Origin: Lacisediminihabitans sp046156175
GTDB lineage: Bacteria > Actinomycetota > Actinomycetes > Actinomycetales > Microbacteriaceae
NCBI RefSeq assembly: GCF_046156175.1
Contig: NZ_JAYLVL010000002.1
Span: 496,001-560,000 of the forward strand
Direction: 5' to 3'
Length of the DNA: 64,000 nt
Shown here piece after piece: positions 23,973 to 33,168 of this stretch (position 1 is the stretch's first letter; each line of letters starts with the position of its first letter). The position numbers were made by a program, and so were the translations under genes. The notes beneath the pieces were generated by a model. The model saw only the letters and a program-made list of their open reading frames with translations. It had not been told where the DNA came from and ran no database searches.

Positions 23973-24431
23973 TCACCGGGAGGAGCGCAGGGCGACGGCC
24001 GCGCGCTTCCAGGTAGCGAGGGACAGGATCGAGCCGTCGAGCGCACCGGCCCGGCGCGGCAGGCCCGTGCGCGGGTCGAACTGCTGGGGGAACGGAATGG
24101 GCGTCGCGACGGGCTTGCGCGCGCTCGGCGTCGACTCGACGTCGTTCAAGGCCGATTCGAAGGCGGCGGCGGTGTCGAGCACGGGGAGTTCGTTGGCATC
24201 GAGCACTGTCACCGAGTGCTCGGTGACGCCGAGCAGGAATCGCTTGCCCTCCACGTCGATCACGACGACGGATGCCTTCTGCGCGAGTCCCTGGCGGGTG
24301 ACCACGTTCACGAGCTTGGTCGCGCGGGTCGAGCGGGTCCCCTTCGTGATGCGTCGCTGAAGAAACCACAGCAGCCCCACCACAGCGGCGAGGGAGAGCA
24401 GTACGCGCAACGCGACGAAGAGGGTGTCCAT
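23973..24431 (-). CDS. fliO: FliO, export apparatus assembly protein
   Basis: The 152-residue protein has one N-terminal membrane helix (VALRVLLSLAAVVGLLWFLQ) followed by a small beta domain (VVTRQGLAQKASVVVIDVEG, FLLGVTEHSVTVLD), as in FliO. It assists FliP assembly. The C-terminal part is long and Pro/Arg-rich (PFPQQFDPRTGLPRRAG). It sits in the conserved order fliN-fliO-fliP, six bases after fliN. Confidence 0.88.
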   Translation of the reverse strand: MDTLFVALRVLLSLAAVVGLLWFLQRRITKGTRSTRATKLVNVVTRQGLAQKASVVVIDVEGKRFLLGVTEHSVTVLDANELPVLDTAAAFESALNDVESTPSARKPVATPIPFPQQFDPRTGLPRRAGALDGSILSLATWKRAAVALRSSR

Positions 24432-24437
24432 CGTTAG

Positions 24438-25139
24438 TTAGCCCAGACCCTCGGCGACGTCGAGGATCTGGGTGATGCGCACGGCGTAGTCCTGGTCGAC
24501 GACCACGATCTCGCCGTGGGCGATCAACCGGCCGTTGAGCAGCACGTCGGCCGGCGCACCGGCGGAGCGATCGAGTTCGATCACGGCTCCGGGCTCGAGC
24601 CCGAGCACATCGCGCACCGACATTCGGGTGCGGCCGATCTCCACGGTGAGCGCCATTTCGACGTTGTTGATCCGGCTGAGGTTGTTCACGAGCGACTCCT
24701 GGGAGATGGGGGTGGCGCCGGTGAGGGTCTCGCGCACACGGATGGCGAACCAGCCGGCAGCGCTTCCGCCGGTAGAGAGGGCAAAGATCTCGGTAGCCGG
24801 GTCGGTGAAGAGCGCGGTGGCGTCATCCACCCGGGAGTCCCCGAGCACACCGGAACCGAGAGTGCCGGCCGCGGCATCGAGAGCGGGGCGCAGCACGTCG
24901 ACCACCGAGACCAGCTGGGAGTCCGCGACCGTGGCGTCCGCCGTCTCGATCGGGTCGAGGAAGACGATGGCGAGATCCGCCGAGGTCTCCCCGACGAAGG
25001 AGGCGACCACCGCGGTGTCGAAGGGGCCGGTCGGCACTCCCTGGATCGCGATCGCCTCGAGGATGGCGGTGCTCGGAAGCAGTCGCGCGAGCGCTTCCGC
25101 CGCCGCGGCACGGGGATCGATGACTGTGGACTTCTTCAC
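24438..25139 (-). CDS. fliN: FliN, motor switch protein with FliY-like N-terminal part
   Basis: The C-terminal 75 residues are the SpoA/FliN domain (NVEMALTVEIGRTRMSVRDV, LGLEPGAVIELDRSAGAPAD, VLLNGRLIAHGEIVVVDQDY). The 150 residues before it resemble the CheC-like part of FliY (VADSQLVSVVDVLRPALDAA), without a clear phosphatase motif. The product forms the C-ring rim with FliM and helps receive export substrates. Its start overlaps the fliM stop by four bases. Confidence 0.92.
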   Translation of the reverse strand: MKKSTVIDPRAAAAEALARLLPSTAILEAIAIQGVPTGPFDTAVVASFVGETSADLAIVFLDPIETADATVADSQLVSVVDVLRPALDAAAGTLGSGVLGDSRVDDATALFTDPATEIFALSTGGSAAGWFAIRVRETLTGATPISQESLVNNLSRINNVEMALTVEIGRTRMSVRDVLGLEPGAVIELDRSAGAPADVLLNGRLIAHGEIVVVDQDYAVRITQILDVAEGLG

Positions 25140-26059
25140 TGGTTGGCCCTTTCGGTGGTGCTGTCCGTGGCTTCGACGACCACGCAGGCGAGTCGAGCGC
25201 CGTTTGCTCCGACGGCGGCGCGAGCGAGCGTCTCGCCGTCGACGGTCAGGTTGAGCGGGCGGTGCTGGGGATGCGGGATGGTGAGCAGGTCACCGACCGC
25301 GAGCCCGAGCACCCGGCTCGGCTTCACGAACACCGGGTTGAGGCTCAGGGCGACTTCGACCGGCACCCAGCCCAGCTGGGATGCGACCTGGTCGCGGGTG
25401 TTCCCCGTCGCCGCAAGCACCGCAGGCTGACCGAGCTGCGGAAGCAGTGCGGGCGCCGGGATGGCGAGGGTCGCCGTGGTCGAGCTGTCGCCGACCCGGA
25501 TCGCGAAGGACGCCACGATCATCAGGTCCGCCGTCGCGGCGGCCTGGGCGAACTGCGAGTTGTACTGGATGGTGTCGATGGAGATGGCGGCCTCGAGCAG
25601 GGGGCCGAGTGAGTAACGGAGATCTTCGAGTGCGTCGTCGAAGAGCCGGCGAACGAGCGCCTGCTCGATCTGGGTGAATTTGCGCTCCGGCACGACCTGC
25701 GCCGCGTTGCTCCCGAGCATGTAGGAGACCCAGGTGAGTGCGGCCGCGGCGGGGAACTGGATCACCGCGCGGGCATCCATCCCCTCGAGGTTGCACAGGA
25801 TCATCGCCGTGGTGGCGGGCAGCGACGAAGCGTACTCGTCGTAGGTCTCCATGATGATCTGTTCGCAGGTGACCTGCGAGACAACGCGAACCTTGGCGGT
25901 GAGCTGGGTGCCCCACTGGCGGGCGAAGGTCTCGAGCGCGAGCTCGAGCACGCGGGAGTGCTCACGGGCGAGAGTGGTGGGCCGGCGGAAGTCATAGGGC
26001 TCCACCGCCGGGCCCGATCTTGCGGGCACGCCGATAGAAATCTGTTCCTGGACCGTCAC
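25136..26059 (-). CDS. fliM: FliM, motor switch protein
   Basis: The 307-residue protein has the FliM middle domain (YDFRRPTTLAREHSRVLELA; LETFARQWGTQLTAKVRV; RKFTQIEQALVRRLFDDALE) and a C-terminal SpoA domain (VLGLAVGDLLTIPHPQHRPL). The start is GTG at 26059, eight bases after the motB stop; no ATG fits. The N-terminal CheY-P binding motif of enteric FliM (LSQxEIDALL) is not visible in VTVQEQISIGVPARSG, so switching may differ or use FliN. Confidence 0.93.
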   Translation of the reverse strand: MTVQEQISIGVPARSGPAVEPYDFRRPTTLAREHSRVLELALETFARQWGTQLTAKVRVVSQVTCEQIIMETYDEYASSLPATTAMILCNLEGMDARAVIQFPAAAALTWVSYMLGSNAAQVVPERKFTQIEQALVRRLFDDALEDLRYSLGPLLEAAISIDTIQYNSQFAQAAATADLMIVASFAIRVGDSSTTATLAIPAPALLPQLGQPAVLAATGNTRDQVASQLGWVPVEVALSLNPVFVKPSRVLGLAVGDLLTIPHPQHRPLNLTVDGETLARAAVGANGARLACVVVEATDSTTERANQ

Positions 26060-26067
26060 ACAGGGCA

Positions 26068-27036
26068 CTATCGGCCGGAGGTGCCCGCCGGTAAGAGGAT
26101 CAGGGGCACAGAATTGGTGACGACCGGTATCCACGAGGCCGGGCTGGCTGCCGCGGTGACGACCGGGGCGTCCGCCGGGGGGCCGCCCGGGATCTTTCCG
26201 GACACCACATCCGGGATGAGGGCCCGCACGGATTCCGAGGCGTTCGAGAGGGCGATGATGTCGACCCGACGGTTCTGCGCGTAGTCGGCGAGAGTCGTTC
26301 CGAGCGCGATCGGCCGCGAGGAGCCGTACCCGACGGCACCGATCTTCGCCGCGGGAACCCCGCCGCTCTCCACCATCCGGCGCAGCACGGAGACGGCGCG
26401 CCCGGAGGACAGCTCCCAGTTGGTGGGGAACGGGGGAAGCGTTGCACGGCTGTCGGCGTGACCTTCGACCGCGATGTCCTGCCCGGTGGGCGACAGTACT
26501 CGCGCGATGTCGTCGAGCACCTGCGGTGCCGAGCCCTGAAGCACCGTGCTGTTCGGGGCGAAGAACGCCTGCTGGTCGACGAGACGGATGGTGAGTCCCC
26601 GCTGGTCGATCGTGTACTGCACGGTTCCCTGCAGTCCCTGCACGGCGAGACTCGCGCTCACCTTGGCCTGAAGGTCCTTGATCTTGTCGACCTCCGCGAT
26701 CGCTGCCGCCGTTGCAGCCGCCTTCGCCGCTGCTGCCGCGGTCGCGGCGGCGGTCTGGGGGCCGGCCCCGAAGTTCTCGCCAGTCTTGCTCGCCTTCGTC
26801 GGGTCGATGATCGTGCCCTTGGCGGTATCCAGCTTTCCGATATCGGTCTGGCCGAATCCGGTGGCCAGCGAGTTCCGCAGCAGGTCGAACTTCTTCGCAT
26901 CGACTGTCGACATCGCGAACAGCACGATGAACATACACATCAGAACGGTGACCATGTCCATGTATGAGGCCATCCAGCGCTCATCCGGACCGTGTTCCTC
27001 GTGCTCCTCCGCGTGCTTCTTGCGCCCCTTGCTCAT
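26068..27036 (-). CDS. motB: MotB, stator protein
   Basis: The 322-residue protein has a charged N-terminus, one membrane helix with the ion-binding Asp (D27 in WMASYMDMVTVLMCMF), an Ala-rich linker around residues 90-125 and a C-terminal OmpA-like peptidoglycan-binding domain (IAVEGHADSRATLPPFPTNW, ELSSGRAVSVLRRMVE). It anchors the stator to the wall and carries the ion path with MotA. It follows motA by six bases. Confidence 0.95.
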   Translation of the reverse strand: MSKGRKKHAEEHEEHGPDERWMASYMDMVTVLMCMFIVLFAMSTVDAKKFDLLRNSLATGFGQTDIGKLDTAKGTIIDPTKASKTGENFGAGPQTAAATAAAAAKAAATAAAIAEVDKIKDLQAKVSASLAVQGLQGTVQYTIDQRGLTIRLVDQQAFFAPNSTVLQGSAPQVLDDIARVLSPTGQDIAVEGHADSRATLPPFPTNWELSSGRAVSVLRRMVESGGVPAAKIGAVGYGSSRPIALGTTLADYAQNRRVDIIALSNASESVRALIPDVVSGKIPGGPPADAPVVTAAASPASWIPVVTNSVPLILLPAGTSGR

Positions 27037-27042
27037 GGTCGG

Positions 27043-27852
27043 CTACGCCGCTTTCGCCTTGTCGGCAGCCTTGTCGCCGGACTTCTCGTTCGCGGACTTG
27101 CCCAGCTGCTCGGCCGGCACCATCGCCCGCAGGCGTTCGGCCAGGAGTCGGGGTTGGCTGCCCTCCTGCACGGCGAGCACGCCCTCCATGATCAGCGTCA
27201 TCCGCTCACCCTCGAGGTCGGCCAGGCGACGCAGGCGGGTGCCGATGGGCAACCAGAGGAAGTTCGCCGAAAGGAGCCCCCAGAGGGTGGCGACGAAGGC
27301 CGCGGCGATGAGCGGGCCGAGCTTGCCCGGCGTCGACAGGTTCTCGAGCACGTGGGTGAGCGAGACGACGGTGCCGATGATGCCCACCGTCGGCGCGTAG
27401 CCACCGAGGCTGAGGAAGAACTTGGACGCCGTGCGGTCGGATCGGGTCTTCGTGGCGATCTCGTCTTCGAGCGACATGCGCAGGTCTTCGCCATCCGCGC
27501 CATCCGCGATGCTCTGCAGCGCGCCGCGCAGGAACGGGTCATCCACCTTCTCGGCTTCCTGCTCGAGCGAGAGTAGTCCTTCCTTCCGCGCCTTCTCGGC
27601 GATCTCGACCAAGCGGTCGATCACCACCTGCGGCTTCTGGGTCTTGCCCGTGAAGGCCCGCGGCACCGCTTTGACCGACAGGAGCAGGTCTTTGATCGTG
27701 CCGCCCGCGATGCCGACGGCGATCGTCGCCCCGAACACCAGCACCATCGGAGCCGGAAGCAGGATGGCGCTCACATCGGAGCCTTCGAGGGTGAGCATCG
27801 CGAAGAGGGCCCCGAAGGCCGTCAGGATGCCGATGATCGTTGCGAGGTCCAT
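27043..27852 (-). CDS. motA: MotA, stator protein
   Basis: The 269-residue protein has four membrane helices and MotA signatures: ARKEGLLSLEQEAEKVDDPF (the charged cytoplasmic loop contacting FliG), FFLSLGGYAPTVGIIGTVVS with the conserved Pro, and GKLGPLIAAAFVATLWGLLS. The C-terminus is Lys/Ala-rich. Its ATG shares one base with the flbD stop (TGATG), so the two are coupled. Confidence 0.95.
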   Translation of the reverse strand: MDLATIIGILTAFGALFAMLTLEGSDVSAILLPAPMVLVFGATIAVGIAGGTIKDLLLSVKAVPRAFTGKTQKPQVVIDRLVEIAEKARKEGLLSLEQEAEKVDDPFLRGALQSIADGADGEDLRMSLEDEIATKTRSDRTASKFFLSLGGYAPTVGIIGTVVSLTHVLENLSTPGKLGPLIAAAFVATLWGLLSANFLWLPIGTRLRRLADLEGERMTLIMEGVLAVQEGSQPRLLAERLRAMVPAEQLGKSANEKSGDKAADKAKAA

Positions 27853-28139
27853 CAGATCTTCCTCGGTCGCAGCGGTACGGGATTGTCGGTATCGTCGTCG
27901 TTCTCGACCAGCTCGAGGGAGCGCTGCTGGTGTCCGCTCGCCGAGAGTTCATGGGTGAGGGCGATCACCGTTGCGCGATAGCGGGAGATGCGCTCGATCA
28001 CCTCGGACATCGACTCCGTGACGATGTACTTCGCGCCATCGACCATGATCAGCGTGGTGTCGGGATTGGCGGTGATGCGCTCGATGAGATCAGGGTTTAT
28101 CGCAAAATGGCTGTCGTTGAGCCGCGTAACTACGATCAT
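27852..28139 (-). CDS. flbD: FlbD-family flagellar protein
   Basis: The 95-residue protein matches the small FlbD family (MIVVTRLNDSHFAINPDLIE, then TTLIMVDGAKYIVTESMSEV), found between hook and stator genes in Gram-positive and spirochete clusters. Its role is not settled. It is the first gene of the long flbD-motAB-fliMNOPQR-flhBA-csrA unit, and a sigma-28-like promoter lies about 50 bases upstream. Confidence 0.9.
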   Translation of the reverse strand: MIVVTRLNDSHFAINPDLIERITANPDTTLIMVDGAKYIVTESMSEVIERISRYRATVIALTHELSASGHQQRSLELVENDDDTDNPVPLRPRKI

Positions 28140-28192
28140 GAGCGCATCCCTGCTGGTGGTGAAACCGGTCCATCCTGGTCCGTTACATGCCA

Positions 28193-28219
28193 CTATCGGC
28201 TGGCAAAAGCGAGCCGTTA
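28193..28219 (-). promoter_or_regulatory. sigma-28-like promoter of flbD-csrA operon
   Basis: On the minus strand TAAC (complement of 28216-28219), exactly 15 bases, then GCCGATAG (complement of 28193-28200). This closely matches the sigma-28/FliA consensus TAAA-N15-GCCGATAA and recurs before flgB and fliC. The start of transcription would be about 45 bases before flbD. Confidence 0.75.
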
Positions 28220-28293
28220 GCGGATGCGGCACTGCGGGCGTGTCGCGCCCGTTCTGCCCGGCGATTGTCGCCGCGCAGAGTCGGAAACGCGCA

Positions 28294-28324
28294 AACACCC
28301 CCGACCTCGAGGGTCGGGGGTGTT
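28294..28324 (-). terminator. terminator after flgE
   Basis: AACACCCCCGACC (28294-28306) and GGTCGGGGGTGTT (28312-28324) form a perfect 13-base stem with a five-base loop, 22 bases past the flgE stop. On the minus strand TGCG follows the closing TT, so the T-run is short. It separates the flgB-flgE unit from the flbD unit, whose promoter lies just downstream. Confidence 0.8.
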
Positions 28325-28345
28325 CAGGACATCGCGCTGCGGCGA

Positions 28346-29518
28346 TTAGCGCTTCAGGTTGGTGAGCTCCTGCAGAACCTCGTCAGAGGTGGTGATGATG
28401 CGGGCGTTCGCCTGGAAGCCGCGCTGCGCGACGATCAGGTTGGTGAACTCCTGCGAGAGGTCCACGTTCGACATCTCGAGGGCGCCGGCCTGCAGGGTGC
28501 CGAGGCTGCCCGATCCGGGAGCTCCGAGGCTGGCATTTCCCGAGTTGAACGTGGCCTTGTAGCCGGAGGAGCCGGCCTTCTCGAGGCCGCCGGGGTTGGA
28601 GAAGGTCGCGAGCACGATGCGCGCGATGGCCTGGGATGCCCCGTTGCTGAAGGATCCCACGAGGGTGCCGTCCTTCGAGAGCGTGTACGACTTGAGAGTG
28701 CCGGCGGCACGGCCGTTCTGGTCGGAGACCGCAACTGTCGTGAGCCCGGCGAACCCTGTGAGCTTCGACATGTCCACCGCGATGCCACCGATGGTCATGG
28801 TGCCCGCCGAGGTCTGCGCCCCGGAGGCGAAGGTGAGCGCGGCGGTGCCGGTGGATCCGTTGGGGTCGGTACCCGCGACATCCCAACCGGCAGCGGTCTT
28901 CGTGAAGTTGAGCGAGACGGTGCGCGCGCCGCCGGTGGCGTCGTAGACCTGCACGTCGCGCACCAGCGCGGTGCCGACGGCGGCGTCGCCCGGGAGGTTG
29001 CCGGAGAGGGTGCTCGAGGTCGTGACGACCGCCGGGGCGACGATGCCGAGAGGAAGGGTGATGTCGCTGACCGCTCCCCCGTCGGCGACGACCCCGTTGG
29101 TGGCGGTGTAGCCCTGCACGATGGATCCGTCCGGGGTGACCAGGCGACCGGCACCGTCGAAGTCGAACGATCCGGCGCGGGTGTACTGGGTCTGGTTTCC
29201 CGTCTTGGTGACGAAGAATCCGTCGCCGGAGATCATCATGTCGGTCGCGCGCCCCGTGGACTGCGCAGATCCCTGCGAGAAGTTGGTGGAGATGCCCGCG
29301 ACACGCACGCCGAGGCCGACCTGCGCCGGGTTGGTGCCACCGATCTGCTCCTGGGGGCCACCCGCGCCCTGGGTGAGCTGCGAGAGGGTGTCCTGGAACT
29401 GGGTCGCCGAGGACTTGAACGCCGTGGTGTTCACGTTGGCGATGTTGTTACCGGTGACGTCGAGCATGGTCTGGTGCGAGCGGAGTCCGGAGATCCCGGA
29501 ATACAGTGAACGAAGCAT
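28346..29518 (-). CDS. flgE: FlgE, flagellar hook protein
   Basis: The 390-residue protein has the rod/hook N-terminal motif (MLRSLYSGISGLRSHQTMLD, VTGNNIANVNTTAFKSS), the FlgE body (DGFFVTKTGNQTQYTRAGSF) and the C-terminal FTNLIVAQRGFQANARIITT. The middle is Gly/Thr/Ser-rich, as expected for hook surface domains. It is a short hook protein and the last gene of the flgB unit, with flgD upstream as the cap. Confidence 0.94.
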   Translation of the reverse strand: MLRSLYSGISGLRSHQTMLDVTGNNIANVNTTAFKSSATQFQDTLSQLTQGAGGPQEQIGGTNPAQVGLGVRVAGISTNFSQGSAQSTGRATDMMISGDGFFVTKTGNQTQYTRAGSFDFDGAGRLVTPDGSIVQGYTATNGVVADGGAVSDITLPLGIVAPAVVTTSSTLSGNLPGDAAVGTALVRDVQVYDATGGARTVSLNFTKTAAGWDVAGTDPNGSTGTAALTFASGAQTSAGTMTIGGIAVDMSKLTGFAGLTTVAVSDQNGRAAGTLKSYTLSKDGTLVGSFSNGASQAIARIVLATFSNPGGLEKAGSSGYKATFNSGNASLGAPGSGSLGTLQAGALEMSNVDLSQEFTNLIVAQRGFQANARIITTSDEVLQELTNLKR

Positions 29519-29549
29519 GAGGTGCTGCCTTTCGGTGTGGAGTGGTGGA

Positions 29550-29993
29550 TCAAGCGGACGTGCTGGTGATGCCCGAGATGGTGTCGAGTGCGACGTCGAC
29601 GCCGCCGATCTTCACCTGGGGAACGCTTCCGGCGAAGGAGACGCTCGATGCGGTGCCGGTGTGACTCACGCCCGCGGCATCCGAATAGCTGACCTGTTTG
29701 CCGACGATGGCCGCGGCGGCGATGCGCATCTGCAGCGAGAAGTCCTCCGTGCTCGTGGTGCTGAGCTCGGTCATCTTCTCCATCATCGACAGCTGGGTGG
29801 TCTGGGAGATCATCTGGTTGGTGTCCATCGGCGCGCTGGGGTCCTGGGTGCGCAGCTGCGTGACGAGCAGTTTCATGAACACCTCCGAGTCCATGGTCTG
29901 CTTGGGAACGCGGGTGGTCGATCCGCTGTAGATCCCGGATGCCGCGTCGGCCGCGGCCGTCGACACCGTTCCGGTGATTGCGTCGATTGCCAT
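29550..29993 (-). CDS. flgD: FlgD, hook assembly cap
   Basis: The 147-residue protein has the FlgD N-terminal core (MDSEVFMKLLVTQLRTQDPS, APMDTNQMISQTTQLSMMEK) and a short C-terminal beta part (VSYSDAAGVSHTGTASSVSF). It is shorter than enteric FlgD and may lack the Ig-like insertion. AAGG precedes the ATG. Order fliK-flgD-flgE is the standard hook set. Confidence 0.93.
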   Translation of the reverse strand: MAIDAITGTVSTAAADAASGIYSGSTTRVPKQTMDSEVFMKLLVTQLRTQDPSAPMDTNQMISQTTQLSMMEKMTELSTTSTEDFSLQMRIAAAAIVGKQVSYSDAAGVSHTGTASSVSFAGSVPQVKIGGVDVALDTISGITSTSA

Positions 29994-30005
29994 GAATCTG
30001 CCTTC

Positions 30006-31394
30006 CTAAGCCAATACGTCGATGGATGAAGTGGAGTGGATGCCGGCCCGCTCGGCGACGGCCTCGTCGGTGACGATTCCGGCGGGCACGACATAGGCGC
30101 GCTCCGGTCGGGGGGCGGCATCGCCGCGCCGATCGCCGGCATCGCTCGGCTGGTTCTGGGACGACAGGTCGAGGTTCGCCCCGACTCCTGCCGCGCTGAG
30201 GTCTTTGCGCAGGTCGGGAAGGATCGCGCGGATCGCGTCCCGCCCCAGGTCCGTCGGCGCGAAGAGCTCGACCCGGATACCCTCCGGGCTCACGTGTGCC
30301 CGCACCGTCACCGGACCGAGCGCATCCGGCGTGACGCTGAGGGTCATCGTGTGAGAGCCGGGTCCGGCGGTGGCGAGAGTGAAGATCGGGCGGGCGAGCT
30401 GCACGGTGAAGGGGGTGTTCTGTGCCGGCGCGGGGGCTGCCGCGGGAGTCGGTGCGACGACCGCGTCGAGCCGCGGGGCGGTCGCGATGGGCGGCGCGAT
30501 CGAGACCGGCATCGAAGCATCCATCGTCGGTGCCGGCTTGGTGCGCGTCTCCGAGACGGCGGATGAGACAGGGGTCGATGCCGTCGGGGCGAGGGCGGCC
30601 GTGCGCGGGGCCGGAGTCACGACTGCGGCCGACAGTGAGGGTGCAGTCGATGTTGCGGGCAGCGGAGCCGCGGCGACCGCAGTCGGCGCGGCGGAGGATG
30701 CCGACGGAGTGTCGGTGGGGACATCTGCTGCCGGACTGGCTGCACGGGCCGCGAGAGCGACGGCGGGTGAGCTGGGAGCGACGCCTGCTGCGCCGGAAAC
30801 AGCTTGAGACGCGGAGGCTGTCGCTGAGAGCGGATCCACGGCGACCGATGTCGGCGCGGCGGACGGTGCCGACGGCGTGTTGGCCGAGGCATCCGTCACC
30901 GAAACCGCGGTGGGCAGCGGAGTGAGGGTCGGCACGAGAGTCGGTAGCGCGTTCGGCACCGGCTGGTCGGCCGTGGGGGACGCCGGGTCCGCTGCCTCCT
31001 TCGCGGCGTCCTTTGCCGGAGTTGCCGAAGTTGCCGAAGTTGCCGGATAGGCCGAAGTTGCGGGGGAAGCCGGAGAGGTCGAAGTTGCCGGGGAGGCCGG
31101 ACTTGCGGGAGAGGCCGACGAGCCCAGTCCCGGGATCACCGCAGCGACGGCCGCGAGCAAATCCGGCGACGACGGCGAGGACGGCGAGGGGGAGACCGCA
31201 GGTGCCGCCAGGACAGCGGGAGAGGGCGACGACGCGGAGCCTGCCGTCGCGTCACCGCTATCGGCGGACGCCTGTGCGGCGGTCGCATCGGTCATCACCG
31301 CACCGAACCCGGCTGCCGAGTCGTGAGTGGAGTTGTTGGCCGGTCCCGCAGGCGAAGCCGCCGTGGGAGCCTGGGCGAGGGCGATGAGAGTCAT
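30006..31394 (-). CDS. fliK: FliK, hook-length control protein
   Basis: The 462-residue protein is Ala/Pro/Ser/Thr-rich for its first 330 residues, with runs such as SPASPATSTSPASPATSAYP, then has a folded C-terminal domain (ARPIFTLATAGPGSHTMTLS; VTPDALGPVTVRAHVSPEGI; LPDLRKDLSAAGVGANLDLS) matching the FliK/Flg_hook domain that triggers FlhB switching. The disordered N-terminal part acts as the ruler in this family. ATGA overlap with fliJ supports coupling. Confidence 0.9.
   Translation of the reverse strand: MTLIALAQAPTAASPAGPANNSTHDSAAGFGAVMTDATAAQASADSGDATAGSASSPSPAVLAAPAVSPSPSSPSSPDLLAAVAAVIPGLGSSASPASPASPATSTSPASPATSAYPATSATSATPAKDAAKEAADPASPTADQPVPNALPTLVPTLTPLPTAVSVTDASANTPSAPSAAPTSVAVDPLSATASASQAVSGAAGVAPSSPAVALAARAASPAADVPTDTPSASSAAPTAVAAAPLPATSTAPSLSAAVVTPAPRTAALAPTASTPVSSAVSETRTKPAPTMDASMPVSIAPPIATAPRLDAVVAPTPAAAPAPAQNTPFTVQLARPIFTLATAGPGSHTMTLSVTPDALGPVTVRAHVSPEGIRVELFAPTDLGRDAIRAILPDLRKDLSAAGVGANLDLSSQNQPSDAGDRRGDAAPRPERAYVVPAGIVTDEAVAERAGIHSTSSIDVLA
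31010..31125. repeat. short imperfect repeats inside fliK
   Basis: GAAGTTGCCG-type units recur with 9- and 12-base spacing (for example GTTGCCGAAGTTGCCGAA near 31020) and encode the Ala/Pro/Ser/Thr ruler segment of FliK. In-frame gain or loss here would change ruler length. Confidence 0.6.
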
Positions 31395-31825
31395 CCGGCG
31401 TCCACCTCACGGGTGCGGTGCCAGGTGGTGGAGGAGATCTCGTCGAGGACGGCCTGCTCGGCGACGAGCATGCCGTCCGCGACGGCGTCGTCGAACCTGA
31501 CCTCGAGCTTCTCGAGCCCGATGGACCGCGCGCGGGCCGCGGTGAAGGCGGTGTTCGCAGCATCGAGCGAGGCGCGGTGATCGCAATCGAGCGCCTGGAG
31601 TTCGGCGAGCATGCTGCGCGAGGCGGCGCGGGATGCCGCGACCGCGTAGAGCACGGCGGCGCTGGTGGCCTCACTGGAGGTGGCGCCGAGGGTGGATCGG
31701 GCCCGTCGCTGGCGCGCGGTGCCTTCCGCCACCCTGGCGTTCGCCGCCGAGAGGTCGATCGCGGCCTGGTCCTGTTGCACCTGGCGCAGCCGGAGGAGTC
31801 CGGCGAGCGGGAACGAGCGAGCCAT
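31391..31825 (-). CDS. fliJ: FliJ, export ATPase stalk protein
   Basis: The 144-residue protein begins MARSFPLAGLLRLRQVQQDQ, a typical FliJ start, and is predicted almost fully helical, with Ala-rich heptads (LEKLEVRFDDAVADGMLVAE). FliJ forms the coiled-coil stalk of the FliI ATPase. ATG 31825 overlaps the fliI stop (TGATG) and follows CTGGAGGG, so it is preferred to a start 45 bases upstream. Confidence 0.82.
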   Translation of the reverse strand: MARSFPLAGLLRLRQVQQDQAAIDLSAANARVAEGTARQRRARSTLGATSSEATSAAVLYAVAASRAASRSMLAELQALDCDHRASLDAANTAFTAARARSIGLEKLEVRFDDAVADGMLVAEQAVLDEISSTTWHRTREVDAG

Positions 31826-33168
31826 CAGTTGCCCTCCAGGGTTCTGACGAGGGAGGTGAGCTGGGCCCACGCGTCGTCGGTGGTCGACTGCTGGCTGATC
31901 CTCTGCTGGAGAAACGCGTTGATCGACGATTCGTGGTCGACGGCGGCGTCGACGAGGGGATTCGCGCCGCGCTGGTAGGCGCCGACGTCGAGGAGGTCCT
32001 GGGCCGCGCGACGGGCCGCAAGTGTCTTGCGAAGCACCTGGGCCGACTGCGTCTGTTCCGGCGAGATCACCCGGGTGGCGACCCGGGAAATCGAGCCGAG
32101 CACGTCGATGGAGGGGAAGTGGCCGGCCACCGCGAGCTTTCGGTCGAGCACGACGTGACCGTCGAGGAAGGATCGGGCCGCATCCGCGATCGGCTCGTTG
32201 TGATCGTCGCCATCCACCAGCACGGTGTAGATGCCGGTGACGGATCCGATCTCGGCGGTCCCGGCTCGCTCGAGCAGCTGCGCGAGCAGGGAGAAGGTCG
32301 ACGGCGGGTACCCGCGGGTCGCCGGCGGTTCGCCGACGGAGAGTCCGATCTCGCGCTGGGCCATGGCCACGCGGGTGAGGGAGTCCATCATGAGCATGAC
32401 ATCCGCGCCCTGGTCCCGGAACGATTCCGCGATCCGGGTGGCCATGAAGGCGGCGCGCAGGCGCATCATCGCGGGCTCGTCGGAGGTCGAGACGACCACG
32501 ATCGAGCGGGCGAGGCCCTCCGCACCGAGGTCGTCCTCGAGGAATTCGCGCACCTCACGGCCGCGCTCTCCCACCAGCGCGATCACCGAGACCTGGGCAT
32601 CCGTGCCGCGCGCGATCATCGAGAGCAGCGAGGACTTGCCGACACCGGATCCGGCGAAGAGCCCCATGCGCTGGCCCTTGCCGATGGTCGTGAGGGTGTC
32701 GAGCACGCGCACGCCGGTCTGCAGCGCGGTGTCGATGCGCGCGCGGTGCATCGCCGATGGGCTGTCGTTGTCGATGGAGACCAGCCGGGTGATGTCGAGC
32801 GGACCCTTGCCGTCGATGGGGCGGCCGAGGCCGTCGATCACGCGACCGAAGAGGCCGTTGCCGGTCGGCACGAGCACGGGGAGTCCGCGTGAGCGGGCCG
32901 GGGCACCGGCGTTGATGCCGGTGAGTCTGCTGAGCGGCATGCAACGGATGCCCGAGGGAGTTGTGGCGATCACCTCGGCGTCGAGGAAGCCGGTGCCGCC
33001 GTCGGCGACACTGTCACCGACGCGCACGAGGTCGCCGATGGCGCAGTCCAGGCCGCTGATCTCCAGGCCGAGACCCACGATGGAGGAGACGACGCCCACG
33101 CGTTCCGGCCGGGCGGCGGCGAGAGCGGTGCGGAAGTGGTCGGCGTTCGGTCGCCAGGAGGTGCTCAT
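31825..33168 (-). CDS. fliI: FliI, flagellum-specific ATPase
   Basis: The 447-residue enzyme belongs to the F1-beta-like export ATPases: Walker A GSGVGKSS with K178, Walker B VMLMMDSLTRVAMAQREIGL, and EPPATRGYPPSTFSLLAQLL. It releases chaperones and helps deliver export substrates. It is coupled to fliH and fliJ by overlapping starts and stops, and no active-site residue is missing. Confidence 0.96.
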   Translation of the reverse strand: MSTSWRPNADHFRTALAAARPERVGVVSSIVGLGLEISGLDCAIGDLVRVGDSVADGGTGFLDAEVIATTPSGIRCMPLSRLTGINAGAPARSRGLPVLVPTGNGLFGRVIDGLGRPIDGKGPLDITRLVSIDNDSPSAMHRARIDTALQTGVRVLDTLTTIGKGQRMGLFAGSGVGKSSLLSMIARGTDAQVSVIALVGERGREVREFLEDDLGAEGLARSIVVVSTSDEPAMMRLRAAFMATRIAESFRDQGADVMLMMDSLTRVAMAQREIGLSVGEPPATRGYPPSTFSLLAQLLERAGTAEIGSVTGIYTVLVDGDDHNEPIADAARSFLDGHVVLDRKLAVAGHFPSIDVLGSISRVATRVISPEQTQSAQVLRKTLAARRAAQDLLDVGAYQRGANPLVDAAVDHESSINAFLQQRISQQSTTDDAWAQLTSLVRTLEGN